A DNA stretch of 13,428 nucleotides, taken from DATFWC01 sp045801465. Its GTDB lineage: Bacteria; Pseudomonadota; Alphaproteobacteria; Rhizobiales; Xanthobacteraceae. The stretch's first letter is position 1. Each line of letters starts with the position of its first letter. The notes beneath the pieces were generated by a model that did no database searches, was not told the DNA's origin, and saw nothing but the letters and a program-made list of their open reading frames with translations. A program made the translations under genes and the position numbers. The stretch lies in the NCBI GenBank assembly GCA_045801465.1, contig JBJMSU010000023.1, forward strand, positions 1 to 13,428. The letters run 5' to 3'. Below, piece after piece: positions 6,954-13,283 of the stretch.

Positions 6954-8051
6954 TTACCGGCGCGCGAGGTCGGCAAGGACGCGGCGGCCGACGGCGTTCG
7001 CCGGCTGGCTGCCGCGGTTGGCGAGGATCACGATGCCGAGCTTCTTGGCCGGCATCATGCCCACATAGCCCGACGTGTTGTTGAGGCCGGCGACCTTTTC
7101 GACGATAGGCGGATCGGTCTCGTGGTTGATCTCCCAGGCGAGCGCCTGCCAGCTGCGCGGTCCATAGGGTACCACCGGGTGCTGCGTGAGTTTCATTGCC
7201 GGCAGGAACGCGGCGTGCTCCGGCACATCGCCGAGGTGGGCGGCAAGGAACGTCGCCAGGTCGCGCGCCGAGGAGAACATCTGGCCGGTGCCGGGAAAAT
7301 GGTAGTAGCCCTGCTGGTCGCCCGGCGCCCCGATCGCCGCGCCGTCTTGTCCATAGCCCTGGACAACACGGCGCATCAGCGCGGGGCTAAGCTGGGCGCG
7401 GCCGTCCTCGCCGCGCAACGGCAGCACGGTCGAGGCAAGCCCGAGCGGTATCAGCAGCCGCTGCTCCAAGAGATCGCCAATCGGCATGGCGAAGCGGCGC
7501 TCCAGAACGAGCTGCAGCAGGACGTAGCCGGCGTGAGTGTAGATGTGCTCCTGGCCGGGCTCCAGGTCGCGCTCCGGCTTCCACGCATTGAGCGTGCTGA
7601 TGAATTCCGGGAACGTGTAGCCCCAATCCGGCCATGGCTCATAATCCTGTCGCAGCAGCAGCCCCGACGTATAGGTCGCGAGCTGCCCGATGGTGACGCG
7701 CCGGATGGTGCCGCCTTGCGCGAGCTCGCTGACGTGGTCCGCAACCGGATCGTTCAGCCCGAGCTCGCCCTGCTGCACGGCCTGGGCGATCACCGTCGCC
7801 TCGAACAGCTTGCGCAGCGAGGCGATATTGAACAGCGAGTCCGAGGTGATCGGCCGCTTATCGGCCACATCGGCCCAGCCGTAATTGAAGAACAATGTAC
7901 GCCCGTCGATCCGCACCGCGACGGCGGCGCCGCCGATCCCGTCGGCCGGCAGAATCGCCCGGATCTCACGCCCGACCGCGGCCGCCAGGTCTCCGGCGGT
8001 GGCCGCACCGGCGATGAATGGCAGGAGCAGGGCAGCGAACAGGAGCCGCAT
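6954..8051 (-). CDS. Exported AmpC-like serine hydrolase (class C beta-lactamase / esterase superfamily), altered motifs
   Basis: 365 residues from the start I chose. The frame is open to a TTG at 8129, but the ATG at 8051 begins directly with a signal peptide (MRLLFAALLLPFIAGAATAG, cut near 18-20), and a promoter-like pair lies between the two, so 8051 is preferred. The class C / PBP fold is clear: SxxK is S78-L-R-K81 in LFNIASLRKLFEAT; the region LEPGQEHIYTHAGYVLLQLV holds motif 2 as Tyr171-Thr-His173 instead of Y-x-N; and the C-terminal block ending SGYVGMMPAKKLGIVILAN carries motif 3 as apparently Lys319-Val-Ala instead of K-T-G. Nucleophile and Tyr are kept, so esterase, peptidase or no activity are all possible, and classical beta-lactamase action is doubtful. 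It acts in the periplasm. First gene of the three-gene cluster. Confidence 0.85.
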   Translation of the reverse strand: MRLLFAALLLPFIAGAATAGDLAAAVGREIRAILPADGIGGAAVAVRIDGRTLFFNYGWADVADKRPITSDSLFNIASLRKLFEATVIAQAVQQGELGLNDPVADHVSELAQGGTIRRVTIGQLATYTSGLLLRQDYEPWPDWGYTFPEFISTLNAWKPERDLEPGQEHIYTHAGYVLLQLVLERRFAMPIGDLLEQRLLIPLGLASTVLPLRGEDGRAQLSPALMRRVVQGYGQDGAAIGAPGDQQGYYHFPGTGQMFSSARDLATFLAAHLGDVPEHAAFLPAMKLTQHPVVPYGPRSWQALAWEINHETDPPIVEKVAGLNNTSGYVGMMPAKKLGIVILANRGSQPANAVGRRVLADLARR

Positions 8052-8101
8052 GCGGAAACCCGATGAGAACGCGGCCGTAGCGATTCCAGGCCGGTCCCGG
8101 G

Positions 8102-8129
8102 ATTGTTTCACAAGACGGAACAAATTCAA
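8102..8129 (-). promoter_or_regulatory. Candidate sigma-70-type promoter of the serine hydrolase cluster
   Basis: On the minus strand TTGAAT (8124-8129) and AACAAT (8102-8107) are separated by 16 bases, in a locally AT-richer patch about 50 bases before the chosen ATG at 8051. Neither hexamer is perfect. If real, it supports the downstream ATG, because the upstream TTG start would coincide with the -35. Confidence 0.35.
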
Positions 8130-8207
8130 TTCGTGCCGCCGCGACCATTCAGTTCCGCGGCGGTGGCGGCGCGCGTCGGCAGCATTTGACCAGGCTTCGG
8201 CGCGTGG

Positions 8208-8924
8208 TCATTTCCCCGGGGGCGGGAACCGGATCACAGTCGCCACTGTCACCCAGTTGGCGTTTTCGCCGGCGATGTTGCGGCCGTAGATCAAATCGAT
8301 GTTGAAGCGATCGACCGGCCGGAAGCGTAGGCCGGCCTGAAAGCGCGGCTGCACCACGCTGTTTATCTCTGCGGAACCGGCTTGGCCGAACACCTCCGCC
8401 GTGAGCGTCCATACGTTGTCCGACGTCCGCAGGTCGATCCCGGCGCCGTAGGTCGCATAGTGACGCTCGGCGAAACGGTCCCACAGCCAGCCGGCATTGA
8501 GGTTGATGCGCATATTCTCGGACAAGCGGATGGTGGCCGGAATCGCCACCGCCGTCCCGGTATTCTGGCCGGCGGTCAGGTCGAAGAACGTGGTGGCGGT
8601 CACGGCCACGCCGAAAACGCCGATCCCGCTCGGCGCCAGGTTGACTTTAGCTTTGGGGGCCGCGTTGGTCGTCCATTCGCCGTCGTCGCGCGAACGGGTG
8701 AACTGCGAGCTCAGCTCGAGCGGGCGGCCGATATCGAACGCGCAGGCTGGACTCACGGCGCCGATGACGTCACGGTTGCTTGCCAAGGAGAGCCACGACT
8801 CGACCTTGCAGGCGCCGGCTTCCGAGACTTCCGCGGTGTCGACCTGATAGGCCGCGCCGGCGGCGTGAGCCTGACCCGGCACGAACCACGCCGCAGCGGC
8901 CAGCGCCGTGACGAAGCCCCGCAT
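8208..8924 (-). CDS. Exported protein of unknown function, probably beta-barrel-like
   Basis: 238 residues. A signal peptide (MRGFVTALAAAAWFVPGQAHA) is followed by a mature chain rich in alternating hydrophobic/polar strands (for example VFGVAVTATTFFDL, MRINLNAGWLWDRF, TLTAEVFGQ, FQAGLRFRPVDRFNIDLIYGRN), which fits an outer-membrane barrel of about 10-12 strands. It ends in a strand with a short polar tail (TVATVIRFPPPGK) and no terminal aromatic residue, so the standard C-terminal BAM signal is not obvious. Cys39 and Cys61 of the precursor may pair. I do not recognise the family by name. Its upstream region shares a bipartite motif with the MetA-like gene at 10828-11802, so the two may be regulated together. 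The 156-base gap to the next gene argues against tight coupling with the serine hydrolase cluster. Confidence 0.75.
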   Translation of the reverse strand: MRGFVTALAAAAWFVPGQAHAAGAAYQVDTAEVSEAGACKVESWLSLASNRDVIGAVSPACAFDIGRPLELSSQFTRSRDDGEWTTNAAPKAKVNLAPSGIGVFGVAVTATTFFDLTAGQNTGTAVAIPATIRLSENMRINLNAGWLWDRFAERHYATYGAGIDLRTSDNVWTLTAEVFGQAGSAEINSVVQPRFQAGLRFRPVDRFNIDLIYGRNIAGENANWVTVATVIRFPPPGK

Positions 8925-8948
8925 CCCCGATTCCCCGCGACTCGGGTC

Positions 8949-8973
8949 AGCCTAGCACCGAGCGCGCCGCAAT
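8949..8973 (-). promoter_or_regulatory. Bipartite upstream motif, copy 1 (before the barrel-like protein)
   Basis: On the minus strand ATTGCGGCGCGC (8962-8973), a 5-base spacer, then GCTAGGCT (8949-8956), ending 24 bases before the ATG at 8924. The same 12-mer and 8-mer occur with a 7-base spacer before the MetA-like gene. GCTAGGCT resembles a GC-rich-genome -10 element (TAGGCT preceded by GC). The 12-mer is too close to serve as a normal -35, so it may be an activator or repressor site. Confidence 0.45.
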
Positions 8974-9044
8974 GAAATCGATGGCCGCAAATGGCGCCGA
9001 GGGTGCGTTGAACGCGCAACACATCCGCCGGGACTGCGGCGCCG

Positions 9045-9257
9045 TCACGTCTCGCGGATGCGCTTTCTCAAGTCGGCGACAGCGCGTCCCGCCAGGCGGC
9101 CGAATTTCGAGGCGGGCGTCTCCGCCTGCGGGTCCGGTGCGGGCTCCGGCGGCGGTTCGGACGTGCCAACCGCGAACTGCGCCAGCCAGGCGCGCAGCTC
9201 GGCCAGCTCCCCGGGCGACAGATTGGCGATGGCCTCTTTGATCTCGTCGAGCGTCAT
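9045..9257 (-). CDS. Small protein with an antitoxin-like N-terminus and proline-rich linker
   Basis: 70 residues. Residues 1-28 (MTLDEIKEAIANLSPGELA, then ELRAWLAQF) match the helix-turn style 'eEi..aI..Ls..El.eL..Wl' found in short addiction-module component / antitoxin-like proteins. A Pro/Glu-rich linker follows (about 32-50, EPPPEPAPDP), then a basic helix KFGRLAGRAVADLRKRIRE. Unlike typical antitoxins, no toxin-sized partner adjoins it: the next minus-strand gene downstream is the exported barrel-like protein, 120 bases away, and upstream is corA. No clear Shine-Dalgarno precedes the ATG at 9257. The protein-like composition supports a real gene, but the function is unknown. Its position 87 bases after the corA stop allows read-through from corA. 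Confidence 0.6.
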   Translation of the reverse strand: MTLDEIKEAIANLSPGELAELRAWLAQFAVGTSEPPPEPAPDPQAETPASKFGRLAGRAVADLRKRIRET

Positions 9258-9344
9258 GGGCGGGAGAGTAGCACTCCGGACCCGCGCCTGAAACGAGCCG
9301 ACGGTCGCAGACCGGGGCGCGGTCGATGTCTGTCGGCCTATGGG

Positions 9345-10403
9345 TCACGACGGCGGCGCGACACCGCTATTCCTGCTCTCGTCCGAACCAATCCACCCGG
9401 TGCGGCGGAACCGGATGTACAGCGTGACGCAGATCGCCAAGATTGCTCCGATGACCAGAAAGTAGCCGTATTTCCATTCCAGCTCCGGCATGTTCTTGAA
9501 GTTCATGCCGTAGATGCCGGCAATCGCCGTCGGCACGGCAAGGATGGCGGCCCAGGCCGCCAGCTTGCGCGTGATGGCGTTCTGCTGCGCCTGTCCGCGC
9601 ATCAGGCTCGCCTCGAACGCGAAGGCGAGCACCTCCCGCAAGGCATCGATCTCCTCCTCCACGCGCACCAGATGGTCGCTCACGTCGCGAAACAGCGGCT
9701 GCATCGCCGGATCGATCGGGGTTCCCTCGGTGCGCTCGAGCCTGCGGCAGACCTCGATCAGCGGCACGGCCACGTTGCGCAGGCGCAGGAGATCGCGGCG
9801 AAGCATGTAGAGACGCTGCACGTCGGTGCGACCCTCCGTGGAGGAGAACACGTCATCCTCGATCACATCCACTTCGGCATGAATGGTTTCCAGCACCGGC
9901 AGGTAATTGTCGACGATGAAATCGAGGATCGCGTAGAGGATGTAATCCTCGCCGTGCGACAGCACCTTCGGCCGCGACTCGCAGCGCTGGCGAATGGCGG
10001 CGTAGGACGTCGAGGCGCCGTGACGCACCGACACCACATAGCCGCGGCCGACGAACAGATGCGTCTCGCCGAAGGCGATACGTCCGTCGACGATCTGCGC
10101 GGTCCTGGCGACGATGAACAGGCCTTCGCCATATTGCTCGAGCTTGGGATGCTGGTGCGCTTTCTCGGCGTCCTCGATCGCGAGGTCGTGCAAGCCGAAT
10201 TGCGCCTGCACGCGGCGCAGCAGCTCATAGCTCGGCTCAACCAACCCGATCCACACCACGTGACCCGGCTTCTTTGACCACGCGCCGGCCTCCTCCACGG
10301 AGGTATTCGCCACCCGGCGGCCGCCGGCATAGACACCGGCATCGACCACGCCCGGTTCATTGGCGGCATCCGCTGCGGCACTTGCCGCCGTGCGCGCATC
10401 CAT
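9345..10403 (-). CDS. corA: CorA-family divalent-metal (Mg2+/Co2+) transport protein
   Basis: 352 residues, typical of CorA. The cytoplasmic alpha/beta domain (about 48-130) leads into a long stalk helix (about 165-285, including ETIHAEVDVIEDDVFSS and EEEIDALREVLAFAFEASL). Two C-terminal transmembrane helices (about 284-300 and 314-331) are joined by the signature YGMNF loop, GMN at 299-301. After it, MPELEWKYGYF matches the 'MPEL' loop of the family. It forms a pentameric channel in the inner membrane; magnesium is the usual ion, but a ZntB-like or cobalt role cannot be excluded. Start ATG at 10403 has GAGGAA (10409-10414) 5 bases upstream. No Mg-sensing leader structure is evident in the 111-base upstream gap. 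The gene symbol reflects the family, not a proven ion. Confidence 0.93.
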   Translation of the reverse strand: MDARTAASAAADAANEPGVVDAGVYAGGRRVANTSVEEAGAWSKKPGHVVWIGLVEPSYELLRRVQAQFGLHDLAIEDAEKAHQHPKLEQYGEGLFIVARTAQIVDGRIAFGETHLFVGRGYVVSVRHGASTSYAAIRQRCESRPKVLSHGEDYILYAILDFIVDNYLPVLETIHAEVDVIEDDVFSSTEGRTDVQRLYMLRRDLLRLRNVAVPLIEVCRRLERTEGTPIDPAMQPLFRDVSDHLVRVEEEIDALREVLAFAFEASLMRGQAQQNAITRKLAAWAAILAVPTAIAGIYGMNFKNMPELEWKYGYFLVIGAILAICVTLYIRFRRTGWIGSDESRNSGVAPPS

Positions 10404-10433
10404 GGCCGTTCCTCGTATTGCTTTTTGTTTGTT

Positions 10434-10437
10434 CTAG
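10434..10437 (-). promoter_or_regulatory. CTAG site 30 bases upstream of corA
   Basis: One of only four CTAG tetramers seen in the window. On the minus strand it reads GCGCTAGAACAAAC and could form a -10 region (TAGAAC) for corA. No matching -35 was recognised. A 7-base inverted pair GGCCGAT / ATCGGCC (10462-10468 and 10489-10495) lies farther upstream and might be an operator. Confidence 0.25.
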
Positions 10438-10514
10438 CGCGGTCGCGCGGCGGCGGCCATAGGCCGATCTTGGCCCAATAGGTGAGAAATCGGCCGACGC
10501 GACCTGCCGCCTTG

Positions 10515-10787
10515 TCACGCGGTCCTGCGCACCTTGGCCTTGCGGCGGCGCTTGCGCCGGGCATCACGGACAATTCCCGGCATGTCCTCGCGCAGGTCGC
10601 GAATTCGTCTTTCCACCATGTCGAGGCGACCATCGAGCTTGCCCAGCCTCTGCTCCGTCCTCGCCTGGAACGCCAGCAGATCCTTGTGGAAGGCCTTCAT
10701 GTGCTGGGTGAGGAACATGAACGAGTTTTCGATCACCCCGACGCGGCGTTTGAGATCGCGAATCTCGGTTTCGACATCCGTTGCCAT
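10515..10787 (-). CDS. Small coiled-coil protein with strongly basic C-terminal tail
   Basis: 90 residues, family not recognised. Residues 3-68 have heptad-like spacing of hydrophobics (VETEIRDLKRRVGVIE, then FLTQHMKAFHKDLLAF, then KLDGRLDMVERRIRDL), indicating a long coiled coil. The last 17 residues are nearly all basic (RDARRKRRRKAKVRRTA), suitable for binding nucleic acid or anionic lipids. No signal peptide or TM helix. It starts 40 bases after the stop of the MetA-like gene and ends 111 bases before the corA start, so it may be co-transcribed with the former. No Shine-Dalgarno is seen. The codon choice and protein-like pattern favour a real gene over chance. Confidence 0.65.
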   Translation of the reverse strand: MATDVETEIRDLKRRVGVIENSFMFLTQHMKAFHKDLLAFQARTEQRLGKLDGRLDMVERRIRDLREDMPGIVRDARRKRRRKAKVRRTA

Positions 10788-10827
10788 GGGATCTGACTGC
10801 CACGCTGCCGCTATTCCGCCGTACGCG

Positions 10828-11802
10828 CTACTGGAATTTCTTGGCGAAGGTGAGCACGAAGCCGTGCGCCTTCACGGTATTCGCGGTGATGACGCTGGCA
10901 AGCACCTTGAACTTCATCGCCGCGGCAAGCTCGGGCATGTCATAGCCGACGATCGGCCCGATCTGCATGGCCTCGCCGCGCCGCCCGTCCGGCGGGACCG
11001 GCCGCCCGAATTGCCTGTCGTCCGCCACCTGGACCGCGTAGAAGCCGGCAGCCCCGATCTGGAAACGTCCGATCCGTTCCGACACGGCGAAGTCGACGTT
11101 GAGCACCGTGCCGGTCGTGTACTGGGTGGCCGGATTGGTGAGGTAGTTGTTCCAGAACAGCTTCGCGCTGATTTCCGTCCCCTCGGCGATGATCGGCCGC
11201 GTCGTATAGGTGAAAGCCACGTTCGGTGCGAAGTCCCACACGTTGTTGCCGATGGTCACCCCCTGGTTGTTGGCCAGGACCGCGTCGTATCTTCCGATCG
11301 GAAACACCGCGCCGAAGCCGGTCGCAACAGCCAGGCCTTCGAGAATGGGAAACGCGTCCGGGAATCGCGATGCCCGCACCGTTCCGAAGAAGCGCGACCA
11401 GGCGATTTCGACATACGGATCGCCGAGGCCGCCAATGCAGCGCGTGGGAGTGGCGGCGAACAGCCGTCCGCACTCGATGCCATTAGGCAGCACCCCCAGC
11501 ACCCCAAACGAGCCGCCAAGGAACTGAAACTCAGGAACGTAGAGAAGGAACGGGCCGGAGCGCAGGCGCTGCAGATGCGCTGCGCCCAGTGCCGGAATGG
11601 TCTTGCCTTGTGCGTCGACGAAATCGAAGGCCTCGGCGGCCAACAGGCCGACCCCGCCGTAGAGTCCCGGCGGCGGCAGCTGCGCGGTCCGAATGTCGGT
11701 GCCGCCGATCGGGCCGGCAAGCGTCGACCCTTCAATGGCCGGCGCCGCCGTCGGCGTGCTACAGATCAAAGCCGTCAGCAAAAGGCCGCGCGTAGTGTGC
11801 AT
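10828..11802 (-). CDS. Outer-membrane protein of the MetA-pathway / phenol-degradation type (PF13557-like)
   Basis: 324 residues. A signal peptide (MHTTRGLLLTALICSTPTAAPA, cut near residue 22) precedes a mature chain opening with an 'LPPPGLYGG' segment, like the G-T-Y/L-Y start of MetA-type proteins. Repeated amphipathic strands follow (VEIAWSRFF, GLAVATGFGAVFPIGRY, NVAFTYTTRP, ISAKLFWNNYLTNP, LNVDFAVSERIGRFQIGAAGFYAVQV), and a terminal strand ends in FAKKFQ, whose aromatic near the end suits outer-membrane insertion. The family is thought to form barrels that help uptake of hydrophobic or aromatic compounds, but members are widespread and rarely tested. The family call is from pattern memory. 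Cys111 and Cys122 of the precursor may pair. It is divergent from the alpha/beta hydrolase gene across a 346-base gap. Confidence 0.78.
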   Translation of the reverse strand: MHTTRGLLLTALICSTPTAAPAIEGSTLAGPIGGTDIRTAQLPPPGLYGGVGLLAAEAFDFVDAQGKTIPALGAAHLQRLRSGPFLLYVPEFQFLGGSFGVLGVLPNGIECGRLFAATPTRCIGGLGDPYVEIAWSRFFGTVRASRFPDAFPILEGLAVATGFGAVFPIGRYDAVLANNQGVTIGNNVWDFAPNVAFTYTTRPIIAEGTEISAKLFWNNYLTNPATQYTTGTVLNVDFAVSERIGRFQIGAAGFYAVQVADDRQFGRPVPPDGRRGEAMQIGPIVGYDMPELAAAMKFKVLASVITANTVKAHGFVLTFAKKFQ

Positions 11803-12148
11803 GCTCGCCCCCAGCGAACCGGGCTTACGCAGGCGTTAAGCCTAGCCGAAACCGCGCGCCGCAATATTGCTCCCGTGCCACAGTACCTCGGCAAAATGGT
11901 TGGGGACGCTGCGGGAGGTGCCGCGCGTGGCATCGCCTGGAGCAGCATCAGGCGGCCTTCGCGACGCCAGGTTGAAGGCGCAACAGGTCGCGATCGCGTG
12001 CATCAGCTCGCGGCCTTGGAATCACGATTTCCGCCGATTGTCGAGCCGCTAATTTCGCACGTTCGGTGGTCGGCTTCGGCGGTTGTCGCGGTCCGCGGTT
12101 TGCGCGAGGATTGGCGAGACGCGAAGCTCTTTGCATGGATGGCCCGAT
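11803..12148. other. Divergent intergenic region (346 bases) between the MetA-like and alpha/beta hydrolase genes
   Basis: The first 65 bases hold the MetA-side promoter motif and inverted repeat. In the remainder (about 11866-12148) I see no tRNA, hairpin terminator or convincing small gene. The hydrolase frame stays open upstream to a TTG at 12083, but the extra 22 residues do not look like a signal peptide or part of the fold. The hydrolase promoter must lie here, but I cannot point to it. Confidence 0.55.
11822..11865 (-). promoter_or_regulatory. Bipartite upstream motif, copy 2, plus an adjoining inverted repeat (before the MetA-like gene)
   Basis: On the minus strand ATTGCGGCGCGC (11854-11865), a 7-base spacer, then GCTAGGCT (11839-11846). 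This is the same pair as before the barrel-like gene, where the spacer is 5. Directly downstream and overlapping is an inverted repeat, GGCTTA / TAAGCC (11822-11827 and 11837-11842, 9-base loop), which could be an operator over the start site. The motif ends 36 bases before the ATG at 11802. Confidence 0.45.
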
Positions 12149-13048
12149 ATGACGACCGCAGTCCTGGACGCCAAGATCTATGAATTCGATGTGGAGGACG
12201 TCGAGTACCTGCGCCACGGCGACAAGCCGCTGCTCGCGCGCGTGTTCACGCCGCGCGGTGAGGGGCCGTTTCCGGCGCTGGTCGAGTGCCATGGCGGCGC
12301 CTGGTGCCTGAGCAACCGCTTGACCGAGCGGCTGCGCCACGAAGCCATGGCGTCGCGCGGCATCGTGTCGATTGCGCTCGACTTCCGCTCCGGCGACGAG
12401 GACCCGTACCCGGCCTCGGTCGCCGACATCAACTACGCGGTGCGCTGGGCCAAGGCCAATGCACGCGCGCTCGAGACGCGACCCGACCTCATCGGCCTCT
12501 CCGGCCAGTCGAGCGGCGGGCATCTGGCAATGCTGGTGGCCATGCGGCCGCACGATGCGCGCTACGCCGCGATCCCGCTGGCCGGCGCGGGGGCACACGA
12601 CGCGAGCGTGCGCTGCGTGGTGATGTCGTGGCCGGTGATCAATCCGTACAGCCGCTACCGGCTCGCCCGGCGCGAGCTTGCCGGGGCCAATCCGCCGGAA
12701 TGGCCGAAGTCCATCATCCCGCGCCACGACGCCTATTGGCAGAGCGAGGCCAACATGGCCGAGGGCAGCCCGATGCTGGCGCTCGAGCGCGGCGAGGACG
12801 TGCTCACCCCGCCGGCGATCTGGTTCCAGGGCCGCGGCGACCTCCTGCACGACTACAAGGATCCGGACTCGGATTTTCCCGGCAACGAGCCGCAGCGCTT
12901 CATCGCCCACTACCGCAAGGCCGGCGGCGAGATCGCGCTCGAATATGTCGACATGGAGCGCCACGCCGGCCACTCACCGGATTTGTCGCAGACCGGCGAC
13001 ATGTTCGAGCGCATGGCGGCATTCGTCGGGAGGCACATGAAGGCGTAG
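12149..13048 (+). CDS. Alpha/beta hydrolase (esterase/lipase, HSL-like)
   Basis: 299 residues from the ATG at 12149, chosen over an open frame to TTG at 12083 because the family-like sequence begins after MTTAVLDAKIYEF. A weak GGATGG lies about 6 bases upstream. The oxyanion motif H48-G-G-A-W (VECHGGAWCLS) and the nucleophile elbow G-Q-Ser121-S-G (LIGLSGQSSGGHLAM) are clear. A plausible acid is Asp231 in FQGRGDLLHDY, and the catalytic His is His272 or His275 in ERHAGHSPD. The active site is therefore complete. No signal peptide, so it is cytoplasmic; such enzymes cleave short esters, lactones or carbamates. The substrate is unknown. Its stop codon lies inside the left arm of a palindromic repeat. 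Divergent from the MetA-like gene, with which it could share an aromatic-compound role, though this is only suggested by position. Confidence 0.88.
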   Translation: MTTAVLDAKIYEFDVEDVEYLRHGDKPLLARVFTPRGEGPFPALVECHGGAWCLSNRLTERLRHEAMASRGIVSIALDFRSGDEDPYPASVADINYAVRWAKANARALETRPDLIGLSGQSSGGHLAMLVAMRPHDARYAAIPLAGAGAHDASVRCVVMSWPVINPYSRYRLARRELAGANPPEWPKSIIPRHDAYWQSEANMAEGSPMLALERGEDVLTPPAIWFQGRGDLLHDYKDPDSDFPGNEPQRFIAHYRKAGGEIALEYVDMERHAGHSPDLSQTGDMFERMAAFVGRHMKA

Positions 13049-13119
13049 GCCGCAATAGCGAAGCGTGGTGCGCCGACGCGATTGGATGGCGGAATACGCT
13101 TCGCTATTCCCGCCCTACG
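13044..13119. repeat. Palindromic intergenic repeat overlapping the hydrolase stop codon
   Basis: AATAGCGAAGCGT (13054-13066) and ACGCTTCGCTATT (13096-13108) form a perfect 13-base inverted repeat. The flanks CGTAGGCCGC (13044-13053) and CCCGCCCTACG (13109-13119) extend it imperfectly, with a 29-base loop. The hydrolase TAG (13046-13048) is part of the outer arm. The 'gcgaagcg / cgcttcgc' core with a GTAGG edge is, from memory, a common dispersed repeat in Bradyrhizobium-type genomes. It could stabilise the transcript's 3' end. Confidence 0.75.
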
Positions 13120-13122
13120 AGG

Positions 13123-13266
13123 TGTCACCCCGGGCGCAGCGCAGCACGAAGCGCAGCGGAGTGGTGCGCTGCAGACCCGGGACCCAGGAATCCCGGTACC
13201 AAAGTCAAGGCGCAGAGGTTCTTGGGTCCCGGCTCTCGCGCCTAAAGGCGCTCGGCCGGGATGACA
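13123..13266. repeat. Second palindromic repeat (about 144 bases) with nested inverted arms
   Basis: The ends TGTCACCCCGG (13123-13133) and CCGGGATGACA (13256-13266) are inverted repeats with one mismatch. Inside, CCGGGACCCAGGAA (13177-13190) pairs with TTCTTGGGTCCCGG (13219-13232), again with one mismatch. It has no transposase frame. It resembles the 'GTCATcCCGGG ... CCGGGaTGAC' dispersed elements of rhizobial genomes and may be a MITE or REP-like unit. It ends 17 bases before the next gene's start codon. Confidence 0.75.
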
Positions 13267-13283
13267 AAGCGAAAGGTCTTAGA

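Noticed and set aside
6378..8066. A 562-codon plus-strand frame opposite the hydrolase cluster
   Set aside because: It is antisense to three protein-like genes with signal peptides and catalytic motifs, and the frame itself has none.
9045..9257. A complete toxin-antitoxin pair
   Set aside because: Only an antitoxin-like segment is present; no toxin-sized frame of any known family adjoins it on either side.
11761..11802. A lipoprotein signal in the MetA-like protein (Cys14)
   Set aside because: The residues before the Cys are A-L-I, which do not fit a lipobox; an ordinary signal peptidase I site near residue 22 fits better.
4114..12148. General-stress (EcfG-type GGAAC / CGTT) promoters near the HisKA_2 kinase and envelope genes
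   Set aside because: I checked the GGAAC occurrences I could see on both strands for CGTT at 16-17 bases and found no match.
10534..12183. A 549-codon plus-strand frame opposite the MetA-like and coiled-coil genes
   Set aside because: Composition is typical of an antisense shadow, and the minus-strand proteins have a signal peptide, strands and heptads.
11948..12973. A 341-codon minus-strand frame opposite the alpha/beta hydrolase
   Set aside because: The plus-strand gene has a complete GxSxG, oxyanion and His set; the antisense frame has no recognisable features.
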